From Sulfotelmatobacter sp049792875 (GTDB lineage: Bacteria > Acidobacteriota > Terriglobia > Terriglobales > Acidobacteriaceae), in NCBI GenBank assembly GCA_049792875.1, contig JBARBI010000127.1, positions 1-64,000 on the forward strand: a stretch of DNA of 64,000 nt, read 5' to 3'. Under the pieces are notes generated by a model. The model was not told the origin of the DNA, made no database searches, and saw nothing but the letters and a program-made list of their open reading frames with translations. Shown here in pieces: positions 1-8,751 of this stretch (within the stretch, counting starts at the first letter, position 1; every line of letters starts with the position of its first letter). Both the position numbers and the translations under genes were made by a program.

Positions 1-818
1 TGGCGGCAATCCGCAACGGTGCGTACGACTATCTTTTGAAGCCTTTCGAGCGCGAACAACTGCTCAATACCGTCAGCCGTGCGCTGGAGAACCGTCGGCT
101 TAAGGTGGAGAACCGAACGTATCAGACAAACCTGGAGTCGTTGGTCAAAGCGCGAACAGATCAACTGCAGTCCGCGATGGCGAGCCTGGAGCGCTCGTAT
201 GACATCACGCTTGAGACTCTGGGCGACGCGTTAGACTTGAAGGATCGAGAAACGGAAGGCCACTCGAAGCGCGTAACTGCCTTCACGATAGCCATTGCCC
301 GCGCTATGGGCCTGCCTCGCGAACAGATCAATACCATAGCCCGCGGAGCGTTCCTGCACGACATCGGGAAGATAGCGATTCCAGACAAGATCCTGAATAA
401 GCCCGGAAAACTTGAGCCCGACGAAATGACGATCATGAAGGAGCACGCGTACCACGGCTATCAGATCGTCAAGAAAATTCCCTTTCTCGCCGAGGCCGCC
501 GACATTGTGTATTCACACCAGGAGCGCTTCGATGGCAGTGGCTATCCCCGCGGTTTGAAGGGAGAGCAGATTCCGCTTGGGGCGCGCATCTTCTCCGTCG
601 CCGACACGCTGGATGCGATCACCTCCGATCGGATTTACCGGGCGGCGCAGTCGCTGGAGGCCGCGAAGGTGGAGATACAGAAGTGGTCCGGCCGGCAGTT
701 TGATCCTGAGGTTGTGAACGTGTTTCTCGAAATGCCGGACAATATTTGGGAAGATCTACGCAAGGAAATTCACGATCAGATCTACCATGTGGCCTATTCC
801 GCGGGGGCCAAGGGCTAA
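1..818 (+). CDS. HD-GYP response regulator, 5' truncated by window edge
   Basis: The reading frame is open from base 3, so the gene starts outside the window. The first codons read AAIRNGAYDYLLKPF, the end of a receiver (REC) domain with its conserved Lys-Pro. A TTG at 36 is therefore internal, not a real start. A helical, probably coiled-coil linker follows (about residues 12-52 counted from base 36), then an HD-GYP domain with HDIGK (residues 108-112), the HQERFDGSGYP block and GYP at 169-171. All the metal-binding and signature residues I can recognise are present. HD-GYP enzymes hydrolyse cyclic di-GMP, so this is probably a phosphorylation-controlled c-di-GMP phosphodiesterase. A diguanylate cyclase gene begins 27 bp downstream on the same strand. 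Confidence 0.93.
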   Translation, partial: AAIRNGAYDYLLKPFEREQLLNTVSRALENRRLKVENRTYQTNLESLVKARTDQLQSAMASLERSYDITLETLGDALDLKDRETEGHSKRVTAFTIAIARAMGLPREQINTIARGAFLHDIGKIAIPDKILNKPGKLEPDEMTIMKEHAYHGYQIVKKIPFLAEAADIVYSHQERFDGSGYPRGLKGEQIPLGARIFSVADTLDAITSDRIYRAAQSLEAAKVEIQKWSGRQFDPEVVNVFLEMPDNIWEDLRKEIHDQIYHVAYSAGAKG

Positions 819-845
819 ACCCGCTCGCTAAAGGCGGCGAAACCG

Positions 846-2492
846 TTGAACGGGCGTAATCCATCGAAATTCCTCTTCGCGGCTGCCTTGCTGTTCACGG
901 CCGCGCTGGCGGTAGCCTGCATGGTCCTTCCGAGGGGCCTCTTCCTGGCTGCGGTCAGCGACATTGTGAGTGGACTGCTCATGCTCTCCGCCCTGGTTGC
1001 GTTCGCTTCCAACGGGGTGGCAAGTAAAGGCCGCGTGCGCTGGTTCTGGTTGCTGCAGGCAACTGGGTGGGCGCTGTGGTTTAGCGACCAAGTGGTGTGG
1101 ATCATTTTTGACCTGATCCTGCAGAAGAGAATGCCGGCGATGTTTCCCGCCGATGCTCTGCTGTTTTTGGCGGGGGCGCCGATGATCGCGGGCCTGCTGC
1201 TCCGGCCACACCGGCAACCTACCGAGCGCAGCGCTCGGCTCGGCGTGTTGGACTTCCTTCTTCTGTTGCTCTGGTGGCTCTACCTGTACGTGTCGTTCGT
1301 GGTCTGCTGGCAGTACGTTTCGCCGAATTTGGATGCGTACAACCGCAACTTTGATGTGCTCTCGATTGCGGAAACGATTCTACTCACCTGCGTCCTTTTG
1401 ATCTTCTGGCGTGAAAGCTCGGGACGATGGAGAACGGTTTACGCCTGCCTCTGCGGTGCGTTCCTGTTCAACGGAGTCTGGTTCTACGTTCTCAATCGGG
1501 CCCTCGAAAAGGAGGTTTATTTCACCGGCAGTTGGTATGACGTTCCTTACTCCGGGTCCTTTGCGCTGTTCACCGCCGTTTCTGTGCTGGGTCCGGGCCT
1601 GTTGCCGACGCCCGAAACCGCGGCGGACGAACCCTACAGTTCGTGGATGGCAAACCTTGCCATGATGGCCGTGCTTTCGCTGCCTATCCTCGCGCTCTAT
1701 GCCCTGCTCGATCCGCGTCTTCCACACCGAGTCGCCGATTTTCGAGTGCTGGTAACCCTGGCGACCATGTTCCTGATGGCGTTTCTGCTGTTCATTCAGC
1801 ACCGCCGTCTGAACCGGGAGTTGCGGCGCACCAACGTCGTGCTCGAGGAAGCCTCGCTCACGGATCCGATGACGGGCCTGCGCAATCGCCGCTATTTCTC
1901 GGCGACGATCGAAGGGGACGTGAGCCAGGCGCTGCGATCTCACGCCGACGGCCGCGACCCGCACACCCGCGACCTGGTCTTCTATTTGATCGATGCCGAT
2001 AATTTCAAGGAAGTCAACGACCGCTTCGGCCACGATGTCGGCGACAAGGTATTGATGGAGATGGCGCGGCGTCTCAGTTCCTCCATTCGCCACTCCGACG
2101 TCCTGGTGCGTTGGGGCGGAGAAGAATTTCTGATCGTGTCGCGTTACACGGATCGGAGCGAAGCCGAACTCCTGGCCCAGCGTGTTCTCTCGTCCGTCGC
2201 CGACACGCCGTTCAACTTGGGTGCCTCGGGAGAAACGATCTATCGGACCTGTTCCCTCGGTTGGGCGGCGTTTCCATGGTTTCCCGAGAATCCGCGAGCC
2301 GTCAGCTACGAGGAAGTACTCACTCTGGCGGATCGAGGCCTCCATCAGGCCAAGCAGTTGGGCAGGAACCGGGCTGTTGGCATTGTGCCCGCGACCGGGA
2401 CGGTCCCTGCCACCACGATTGAAGGGCTACACACCGAAGGCCTCCAAGTGGATCTGCTGGCTGTCGCCGGACCTGCATTAGGGCATCCGTAG
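846..2492 (+). CDS. Membrane diguanylate cyclase (GGDEF)
   Basis: A 548-residue protein. The first 320 residues form about nine hydrophobic membrane segments (for example near 8-28, 36-56, 66-90, 135-155, 173-188, 238-252, 270-288 and 300-317), an unassigned integral-membrane sensor. Residues 335-500 are a GGDEF domain with the active-site motif GGEEF at 424-428. RHSD at 415-418 sits five residues upstream and matches the RxxD inhibitory site, so product feedback is likely. It should make cyclic di-GMP from two GTP. The start is a TTG at 846 without an obvious ribosome binding site; a later start would cut into the first membrane helix. It lies 27 bp after the HD-GYP gene and may share its transcript. 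Confidence 0.93.
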   Translation: MNGRNPSKFLFAAALLFTAALAVACMVLPRGLFLAAVSDIVSGLLMLSALVAFASNGVASKGRVRWFWLLQATGWALWFSDQVVWIIFDLILQKRMPAMFPADALLFLAGAPMIAGLLLRPHRQPTERSARLGVLDFLLLLLWWLYLYVSFVVCWQYVSPNLDAYNRNFDVLSIAETILLTCVLLIFWRESSGRWRTVYACLCGAFLFNGVWFYVLNRALEKEVYFTGSWYDVPYSGSFALFTAVSVLGPGLLPTPETAADEPYSSWMANLAMMAVLSLPILALYALLDPRLPHRVADFRVLVTLATMFLMAFLLFIQHRRLNRELRRTNVVLEEASLTDPMTGLRNRRYFSATIEGDVSQALRSHADGRDPHTRDLVFYLIDADNFKEVNDRFGHDVGDKVLMEMARRLSSSIRHSDVLVRWGGEEFLIVSRYTDRSEAELLAQRVLSSVADTPFNLGASGETIYRTCSLGWAAFPWFPENPRAVSYEEVLTLADRGLHQAKQLGRNRAVGIVPATGTVPATTIEGLHTEGLQVDLLAVAGPALGHP

Positions 2493-2586
2493 CGGGGAAT
2501 CTCGTCGCCCTGGCCTGCTTGCAGGCAGCATTTTCCTGATTTCTTCCATCCAACCGAATGCAGACTTCGAACACCGGGGGATCCCT

Positions 2587-3228
2587 ATGCCGTTTCGCGC
2601 TCTCCGTTTGCCGCTTGCTTGTGCCTCGTTCATCGCGATGTTCTGCCTCGCCCTGGTTGCGCAAGAAGGGCCTCCGGTGCCTGCCAACGTTGTGCCGCAA
2701 GGCACCGTTTTCTTGATCCAGCTCTCGGATCGGCTTGACACCAAAGCGGTGAAGGCGGGTGATCACTTCCATGCTCGATTGGCTGAGTCGCTGGTTGCGG
2801 CCAATGGCTTGACGATCGAGTCGGGGAAAAAGATTAAGGGGCACGTCAGCGCCGTCGAACCGGGTCTGCACACGCGCATGCTTTTGAGTTTCGATGAGAT
2901 CGAAACCGCGAGGGGATGGGTGCCGCTCATCGCTACGGTAACTGGAGTCCCCGGCGAACATGGTCTACGACAGATCGGCGAAGAAGGGGAAATCGGCCGC
3001 AAGGGCATGAGCAAGGAACAGATTGCCGAGGCTGTGGTCGTGGGGGCGAGTGAAGGTGCTGCGGAGGGGGCGCGATCCGGTGGAAAGCGCGGTGCTGCGA
3101 CGGGCGCAGGGTCGGGTGCGGCGGCCGGAGCTTTTTCGGCTTTTGAATCAGGGCACGATCTCGTTCTCGACAAGGGAACCGCGCTCGAGATCCGGCTGGA
3201 TCGGAATCTGGGTATGCCGTCGCGATAG
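2587..3228 (+). CDS. Exported glycine-zipper-like protein, function unknown
   Basis: A 213-residue protein with a signal peptide (basic N-terminus, hydrophobic stretch to about residue 24, cleavage likely near LVAQE). The mature part has a beta-rich segment containing LIQLSDRLDTKAVKAGD and a small GKKIKGHVSAVEP motif. This is like the TrbI-type or lipoprotein-like beta domains often seen in acidobacterial exported proteins. An Ala/Gly-rich stretch follows (about 150-190) with GxxxG spacing, typical of glycine zippers that pack into membranes. The last part repeats the first beta motif (KGTALEIRLDRNL). A GGGGGAT purine run precedes the ATG. I do not recognise a specific family, and the role (envelope) is inference. 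Confidence 0.8.
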   Translation: MPFRALRLPLACASFIAMFCLALVAQEGPPVPANVVPQGTVFLIQLSDRLDTKAVKAGDHFHARLAESLVAANGLTIESGKKIKGHVSAVEPGLHTRMLLSFDEIETARGWVPLIATVTGVPGEHGLRQIGEEGEIGRKGMSKEQIAEAVVVGASEGAAEGARSGGKRGAATGAGSGAAAGAFSAFESGHDLVLDKGTALEIRLDRNLGMPSR

Positions 3229-3372
3229 AGTTCTACGCAATGTGATTTTGGACGTCGGGAGGGAGCCAGCACTGGTCCGATTCTCGCAAGATCAATCCGG
3301 GGCGCCGTTCTGATTAGGAGGAACATTGCTGGGAGTGTTCTTCCGCGTGGGATAATCCTCCCGGAGGCCGTC

Positions 3373-4095
3373 ATGAAACCTGCCCGTTATTTGCCCGCAC
3401 TGCTTATTCTTGTGGTCAGCGCAGCCTTTGCCCAAGAGCATCCCGCGGTCAGTGCGCAGGCCAACAGCGTCTATGTTGGCGCAGATGGAAAATTTGAGGC
3501 CGCCCCGGACACCGCCCAGATTCAATTCAACGTATCTGTTCAGGACGACACGTCATCGACCGCATACCAGCGCGCGTCGAAGGAAGTGGAGCAGGTGCGG
3601 CAGGTGCTTCGCAATAACGGGATTGACCCCAAAACGGCAACCTTCGGGTTCCTCTCCGTTCAACCCGTCTACGAGTGGAAGCCGAAGCAGAGAGTGATTG
3701 GGTACCGTGTTACCACGGACGTCACACTGAAGCTGAAGGATTTTTCGAAAGTCGGGCCCATCACCTTGCAACTAGCCGACGCCAATGTGAGCGAGACCCA
3801 GACGCTGAGCTATACGCTGGAGAACATCGATGAGGCCAAGAACAAGGCGGTCGAGGACGCCTACCGGAGGGCACGCAACTCAGCCGAGGCCCTGGCCCGC
3901 GCCGCGGGTAGGACTGTTGGAGAACTCTCTTACGCTTCTGTGGACACGTTCGAGAACCCACGTCTCGTGATGCCGCGCATGGCTCATCCCATGGCCGCTA
4001 TGGCCACGGCGGGGCCGCCCGCTCCCACGGAAGAATTCACGCCGCAGACCGTGACGGTTACGGCGCACGTGAATGCATTGTTCAACTTGAAGTAG
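3373..4095 (+). CDS. SIMPL domain (DUF541/YggE-like) periplasmic protein
   Basis: A 240-residue exported protein. Residues 1-20 form a signal peptide ending AFAQE. The rest fits the SIMPL family: a VYVGADGKFEAAPDTAQI strand at the start, a helix with QRASKEVEQVRQVL, the VYEWKPKQRVIGYRVTTDVTLKL strand pair, and a final VTVTAHVNALFNLK strand. Family members such as YggE are oligomeric envelope proteins linked to oxidative stress, but the biochemical role is not settled. CGGAGG six bases upstream of the ATG supports the start. It converges with the NfeD gene; a hairpin repeat at 4152-4182 lies between them. Confidence 0.9.
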   Translation: MKPARYLPALLILVVSAAFAQEHPAVSAQANSVYVGADGKFEAAPDTAQIQFNVSVQDDTSSTAYQRASKEVEQVRQVLRNNGIDPKTATFGFLSVQPVYEWKPKQRVIGYRVTTDVTLKLKDFSKVGPITLQLADANVSETQTLSYTLENIDEAKNKAVEDAYRRARNSAEALARAAGRTVGELSYASVDTFENPRLVMPRMAHPMAAMATAGPPAPTEEFTPQTVTVTAHVNALFNLK

Positions 4096-4151
4096 GGCGA
4101 GCCGTCGAAGTTGCCCTTCACTGAGTCAACAGTGTTCCGCGGGGCTTCGCC

Positions 4152-4182
4152 GTCGCGGGACAGCCGAGGCGGCTGCCCCCAC
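4152..4182 (-). repeat. Hairpin repeat copy A (intergenic)
   Basis: On the minus strand this reads GGGCAGCCG-CCT-CGGCTGTCC flanked by GTGG and CGCG. The two 9-base arms pair in 8 of 9 positions. It closely matches copy C at 55886 and lies between the convergent SIMPL and NfeD genes, where it could also help end transcription. Confidence 0.65.
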
Positions 4183-4203
4183 ATCATTCCACTTCGAACT
4201 GCG

Positions 4204-5556
4204 TTAGAGAATTGCTGGCGCGGGACTGGCGGACGGTGGCGTCGCGGCTAGGGGATCCACTTGCAGCGTCAGGCCGTCGATTTTGCGCACGATTACGAGT
4301 TGCCCGGCGGGCAGGGCAGAGGAAGAGACCGCATCCCACAGTTCGCCGTGAACGAATACTTTGCCTTGCGGTAAAAGGGAGGTTTGCGCGACTCCGGTTT
4401 CGCCGACCAGGCCTTGGGCCCCGGTGACCACTTTGTTGCGCCGCGCCTTGAGAGCAATGGTCATCAGGAAGGCAGTGATCAGGCCGAGGGGGACGCTGAC
4501 GGCCAAGGCGGTCACGAGGTGGACTCGCATCTCCGGAATGGGAGAATCCACCAGGAGCAGGCCGCCTAACGTGAGAAGGGCGATTCCTCCGATGGTGAGA
4601 ACGCCGTGCGTGGCGAACTTGGCTTCCGCGGCGAAGAGGGCGAAGGCCCCGAGGATTAGTCCCAGCGCCGCAAAGCGCGTGGGAAGAAGATTTAGTGCAA
4701 AGGCAGCGAGCAGGATGAAGACTACGCCCACGGTGCCTGGGACGACCGCGCCGGGGTGATTGAATTCGACGTAGAGTGCGAGTGCTCCTATGGCAAGCAG
4801 AAGAAACGCAATATTTGGGTCCATCAGGGCATCGAGGATGTGTTCCTTGAGCGTCATGTCAAATGGAACCACAGGCTGGCCCGCGAGGTTCAGGGAAGCG
4901 GGTTCCCCGTTGAAGCGCTTGAAGCTCTTTCCCTGCATCTGGCGAAAGAGGTCCTCAGGACTTGACGCGACATAGTCGATCAGATGCCCGGCGAGAGCCT
5001 CCTGCTCGGTGAAGGACTTCGATTCCCGTACGGCACTCTCGGCATTTTCGACGTTGCGTCCACGCTTCGAAGTGACCGAGCGCATGAGGGCTGCGGTGTC
5101 GTTCTCGATCTTCCGGTTCATCTCGTCGTCAGGTTTGACCTGGACTGGACCGATCAGCGTGACCGGATGAGCAGCACCCGCAGCCGTCCCCGGAGCCATA
5201 GCAGCGATGTCGGCGGATTCGAGGATGAAGATTCCCGCAGAACCGGCATGCCCGCCGGTGGGCGTCACGTATACGATGATCGGAACGGAAGAGGCCGTAA
5301 TCTTCTCAATGATTCCCCGCGTCGAACTGACCAGACCTCCCGGGGTATTGATCTCGATCAATACAGCTTGAGCATTCCGGCGCTGGGCTTCGTCGATGGC
5401 GCGGGTAATGTACTCTTCGCTGATGGGTTGGATCGTGTCGTTGATGACAACTTTCAGGATTTCGGCGGAGGCCGGGAGCGAGAAGATTCCAGCGACCACG
5501 ATGCTGATGATCAAACGCAACTTCCGGCAGATCTTCTTGGTCGACGAGGAGTGCAT
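4204..5556 (-). CDS. NfeD-family membrane serine protease (ClpP class)
   Basis: A 450-residue protein from the chosen ATG at 5556. The open frame reaches 5619, but the first 21 codons lack signal features, while MHSSSTKK starts a good signal peptide ending PASAE and has GAAGGA just upstream. The N-terminal half is a ClpP-like protease fold. It has the strand motif NTPGGLV, the GGHAGSAGIFI loop carrying the presumed nucleophilic serine, and SKRGRN...ESKSFTEQEA holding the presumed catalytic lysine. About four membrane helices follow, then a C-terminal OB-fold NfeD domain (GETGVAQTSLLPQGKVFVHGELW). Family members cleave membrane or stomatin-like substrates. It follows the ndh-like gene on the same strand, about 76 bp downstream. 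Confidence 0.92.
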   Translation of the reverse strand: MHSSSTKKICRKLRLIISIVVAGIFSLPASAEILKVVINDTIQPISEEYITRAIDEAQRRNAQAVLIEINTPGGLVSSTRGIIEKITASSVPIIVYVTPTGGHAGSAGIFILESADIAAMAPGTAAGAAHPVTLIGPVQVKPDDEMNRKIENDTAALMRSVTSKRGRNVENAESAVRESKSFTEQEALAGHLIDYVASSPEDLFRQMQGKSFKRFNGEPASLNLAGQPVVPFDMTLKEHILDALMDPNIAFLLLAIGALALYVEFNHPGAVVPGTVGVVFILLAAFALNLLPTRFAALGLILGAFALFAAEAKFATHGVLTIGGIALLTLGGLLLVDSPIPEMRVHLVTALAVSVPLGLITAFLMTIALKARRNKVVTGAQGLVGETGVAQTSLLPQGKVFVHGELWDAVSSSALPAGQLVIVRKIDGLTLQVDPLAATPPSASPAPAIL

Positions 5557-5632
5557 ACGTCCTTCGCTTCGCTCAGATGACAAGGCATTGCCTTGCGCAA
5601 CGGGACATCCAAGGCCCATACCTATTGTCCCT

Positions 5633-6973
5633 CTATTTGGGCTGGCCGGAGTGAATTTCTTGTGACGCCGACTCCTTCATCACTCCCTGGCATTGTGTCA
5701 CGGAAGTCCATCCAGGCAAGTAGGTGCTCCCTGTAATCAAGCGCGCGCCACGTTCGTAGGTGACGTAGGACCACGCCCATTGAATGAAAACCAGGAGACG
5801 GTTGCGGAAGCCGATCAGAAACAGAATGTGCACGAACAGCCAGGAGAGCCATGCTATGAAACCGGAGATATGGATGCGGCCGAACTCAGCCACCGCCGCG
5901 GCGCGGCCGATCGTCGCCAGGCTGCCTTTGTCCCAGTAGTGGAAGGCCGCGACGCGAGGCCGCAATTCCAATTCCTCGCGAATCAATTTCGCGACGAAGC
6001 GACCTTGCTGGATCGCGACCGGGGCGATGCCGGGGACCATTTTGCCCTGCTCGTCCTTCACCGCGGCGAGATCGCCGATGACGAACACTTCCGGATGACC
6101 AGGAAGACTGAGGTCCGGCCTTACCAGTACACGGCCAGCGCGATCGACCGGGGCGCCCAGGTTTTTGCCCAACGGAGAGGCCGCGACTCCTGCTGCCCAA
6201 AGAATCACGGTCGCGGGGAGCGGCGTGTCTCCCGCACGGACAGCGCCGGGCTCGATCTGGGTCACGGTTGTCGAAGTACGAACTTCGACTCCCAGCTGAT
6301 TCAGCTGTTCCTGCGCGCTTCGGGAAAGATCTTCGGCGTACGCAGGAAGGACGCGCGGACCGCCCTCGATTAGCACGATGTGGGTGTGGGCTGGATCGAT
6401 CGAGCGGAATTCGTGGGCCAGGACGTGGCGGGAGATCTCGGCCAGAGTGCCGGCTAGTTCTACTCCGGTGGGCCCGCCGCCGACGACCACGAAATTGAGG
6501 GGAGTAGCGGTCTCGCCGGTAGCCGCTTGCCGCTCCGCCAGTTCGAAGGCGAGCAGAACACGGCGGCGGATTTCAAGGGCATCTTCAATGGTCTTAAGGC
6601 CAGGGGCGTACGGCTCCCAATCATCATGCCCGAAGTAGGCGTGGCTCGCGCCGGCGGCAACGATCAGGTAGTCGTACGGGATTTTGCACTCCGGAGTCTC
6701 GACCGTGCGTTGGTTGAGATCGAAGCCCGTGACCTCGGCCATGAGCACTTCGATGTTTTTGTGCGAGCGAAAAATGGAGCGGATCGGCGCGGCAATTTCT
6801 CCCGGGGATAAGCCTGCTGTGGCAACCTGATACAGAAGCGGCTGGAACGTGTGGTAATTCTTGCGGTCGATTACCGTGATCCGAACCGGAGCTTTGGCCA
6901 GAGTGCGCGCGGCATTCAGGCCGCCAAAGCCGGCGCCGACAATCACGACCCGAGGTAGCTCTTTGCCAGTCAT
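5633..6973 (-). CDS. ndh: Type II NADH dehydrogenase (FAD)
   Basis: A 446-residue single-subunit NADH:quinone oxidoreductase. The FAD-binding Rossmann motif GAGFGGLNAA is at about 12-21, followed by DRKNYHTFQPLLYQVATAGL, a block diagnostic of the family. The second dinucleotide fold has VVVGGGPTGVELAG for NADH, and HPEVFVIGDLAA is the second FAD contact. The C-terminus is strongly hydrophobic (ISGFIAWLSWLFVHILFLIGF), a membrane anchor typical of alternative dehydrogenases in acidobacteria and cyanobacteria. It should pass electrons from NADH to quinone without pumping protons. It is divergent from the membrane-protein gene at 7013, only 39 bp away, so their promoters must overlap. Confidence 0.95.
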   Translation of the reverse strand: MTGKELPRVVIVGAGFGGLNAARTLAKAPVRITVIDRKNYHTFQPLLYQVATAGLSPGEIAAPIRSIFRSHKNIEVLMAEVTGFDLNQRTVETPECKIPYDYLIVAAGASHAYFGHDDWEPYAPGLKTIEDALEIRRRVLLAFELAERQAATGETATPLNFVVVGGGPTGVELAGTLAEISRHVLAHEFRSIDPAHTHIVLIEGGPRVLPAYAEDLSRSAQEQLNQLGVEVRTSTTVTQIEPGAVRAGDTPLPATVILWAAGVAASPLGKNLGAPVDRAGRVLVRPDLSLPGHPEVFVIGDLAAVKDEQGKMVPGIAPVAIQQGRFVAKLIREELELRPRVAAFHYWDKGSLATIGRAAAVAEFGRIHISGFIAWLSWLFVHILFLIGFRNRLLVFIQWAWSYVTYERGARLITGSTYLPGWTSVTQCQGVMKESASQEIHSGQPK

Positions 6974-7012
6974 CTTGCTGTTCTATGCCCCACCTCTATA
7001 AGATTCAGCGCG

Positions 7013-8590
7013 ATGGCAGACGGTTCCAGAAGTTCTCCGGGAATTGAAACTCCAGCATGGGTTCGCTGGGTGATGCCTTCAGGGGCGGACCTGATTTTCC
7101 TCGTTCTGCTGGGGGCGCTGGCATTTACGCCGCTGTCGGTGCGTCTGCTGGAGGATGCGGGGATTGGGTGGCACATACGAACAGGGCAGCGGATTCTGGC
7201 CACGCACGCGATTCCTCGGGTGGATTTCTTTTCTTCGACGATGGCAGGTCGTCCGTGGTTTGCCTGGGAGTGGCTGTATGACTTGGTTGTCGGTCAGTTG
7301 GAAGCGGCGCTGGGACTGAATGGGGTGGTGTGGCTTACAGCTGTCCTGATTGCGTCTGTGTTCGCATGGATGTTTCGTTTGCTCCTTGTGCGTGGGGCCA
7401 ACGAATTGGTGGCGCTGGCGCTGGTGCTGCTGGCTCTGTCGGCATCGATGATCCATTTTCTGGCGCGGCCGCACGTGGCAAGCTGGCTATTCACGCTGGC
7501 GTGGTTCTGGATTCTGGATTCTTCGGAGCCGGATTGTTTCGATGGGAGTGGCAGGCAGGGCAGGCAACGGCTATGGGCACTTCCACTCCTGATGCTGGTA
7601 TGGGTGAACGTACACGGAGGCTTTCTGGTCGGCTTTGTACTCCTGGGAGTCTTCCTGATGGGAGCGATGTGGACCCGGTTTAGAACCCAGGATGGCCGGA
7701 TCGAAGAAATGCTGCTGAGGATCGCTGCGGCGAAGAGAGTAAGCAATCTGGCGTGGGTGGGACTGCTTTCCCTGGTAGCTAGTCTGTTCAACCCATATGG
7801 GTGGGAGCTATACGGGCACGTCTATCGCTATCTCTCGAACCGATTCCTGATGGATCACATCGACGAATTTCAGTCGCCCAACTTTCATGGGGCGGCACAG
7901 AAATGTTATCTGGTGTTGCTGCTGATCACCGTGGCGGTTCTGACGGTTCGCGGTCGACAGTTACGGATGAGCGAAGGGCTTACGGTCTTGTTCGCCGTGA
8001 CCGCGGGACTGTATGCTTCGAGGAATATTCCGGTTTCTTCGATTCTGCTGGTGATGGTGGTGGGGCCGATCGTACCTGTTCCGGGATTTGCCCGAGGATT
8101 TTTCCAGCGAATGAGTGCTGTCGAGGCCGGACTGCGAGGCCATGCGTGGCCGATTCTCGGAGTTGTGCTGACCTTTGCCATCGCGGCGAACGGGGGACGA
8201 GTCGGGTCCAGTCGGTGGATGCGTGCACATTTCAATGCCCATCGGATGCCCATCGAAGCAGTGAATTATCTGCAGGCTCATGAAACGAACGGACCGGTGC
8301 TTAGTCCGGATTACTGGGGCGGGTATTTGATCTACCGGCTCTTTCCGAAGACTCAGGTCGTAGTAGATGACCGACATGATTTGTATGGCGAGGATTTCTT
8401 CAAGTCCTACTTGAAGATGATTCGCGTGGAGCCGGGGTGGGAAAATTTCTTGCGGGAGCATCGAAGTTCGTGCGTGCTCCTGCCGAAACAAGCGGCATTG
8501 ACAAGTGTGTTGCTGGAGAGCAGCGCATGGAAGGTGGTGTACGCGGACGATGCTGCGGTTGCGTTCGTGCGCGACTCGAAGTACCCGTAG
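7013..8590 (+). CDS. Polytopic membrane protein, GT-C-like
   Basis: A 525-residue integral membrane protein with about ten hydrophobic segments. After the first helix comes GWHIRTGQRIL and a PRVDFFSSTMAGRPWFAWEWLYDL loop. This layout resembles large acidobacterial membrane proteins with a GT-C glycosyltransferase-like fold, where this loop is usually extracytoplasmic. The C-terminal 130 residues are soluble, with ETNGPVLSPDYWGGYLIYRLFP and VVDDRHDLYGEDFF. No catalytic assignment is possible from sequence alone; a lipid-linked sugar transferase is the best guess. A terminator-like hairpin lies downstream at 8683. Confidence 0.82.
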   Translation: MADGSRSSPGIETPAWVRWVMPSGADLIFLVLLGALAFTPLSVRLLEDAGIGWHIRTGQRILATHAIPRVDFFSSTMAGRPWFAWEWLYDLVVGQLEAALGLNGVVWLTAVLIASVFAWMFRLLLVRGANELVALALVLLALSASMIHFLARPHVASWLFTLAWFWILDSSEPDCFDGSGRQGRQRLWALPLLMLVWVNVHGGFLVGFVLLGVFLMGAMWTRFRTQDGRIEEMLLRIAAAKRVSNLAWVGLLSLVASLFNPYGWELYGHVYRYLSNRFLMDHIDEFQSPNFHGAAQKCYLVLLLITVAVLTVRGRQLRMSEGLTVLFAVTAGLYASRNIPVSSILLVMVVGPIVPVPGFARGFFQRMSAVEAGLRGHAWPILGVVLTFAIAANGGRVGSSRWMRAHFNAHRMPIEAVNYLQAHETNGPVLSPDYWGGYLIYRLFPKTQVVVDDRHDLYGEDFFKSYLKMIRVEPGWENFLREHRSSCVLLPKQAALTSVLLESSAWKVVYADDAAVAFVRDSKYP

Positions 8591-8682
8591 GCTCGGTCGC
8601 GCAGCCAGGAGCGGCCCAAGCTCCATTGAGGTAGTGTTGCGGTAACCGCCAGGCCATCTAATTTGGTTGAAATTCGAGATGA

Positions 8683-8716
8683 GGCCGCCGATGATGAAAC
8701 TCGGCGGTCTTTATTC
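8683..8716 (+). terminator. Candidate rho-independent terminator
   Basis: GGCCGCCGA (8683-8691) pairs with TCGGCGGTC (8701-8709) in 8 of 9 positions across a 9-base loop. The following bases are TTTATT. It lies about 95 bp after the membrane-protein gene and before the next gene's GTG start. The T tract is weak. Confidence 0.5.
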
Positions 8717-8751
8717 CAACGCACTCCAGTCCGAGGGGGCGGAACGAATCT

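Noticed and set aside
1380..2345. 321-codon minus-strand open frame opposite the diguanylate cyclase
   Set aside because: Antisense shadow with composition unlike neighbouring genes.
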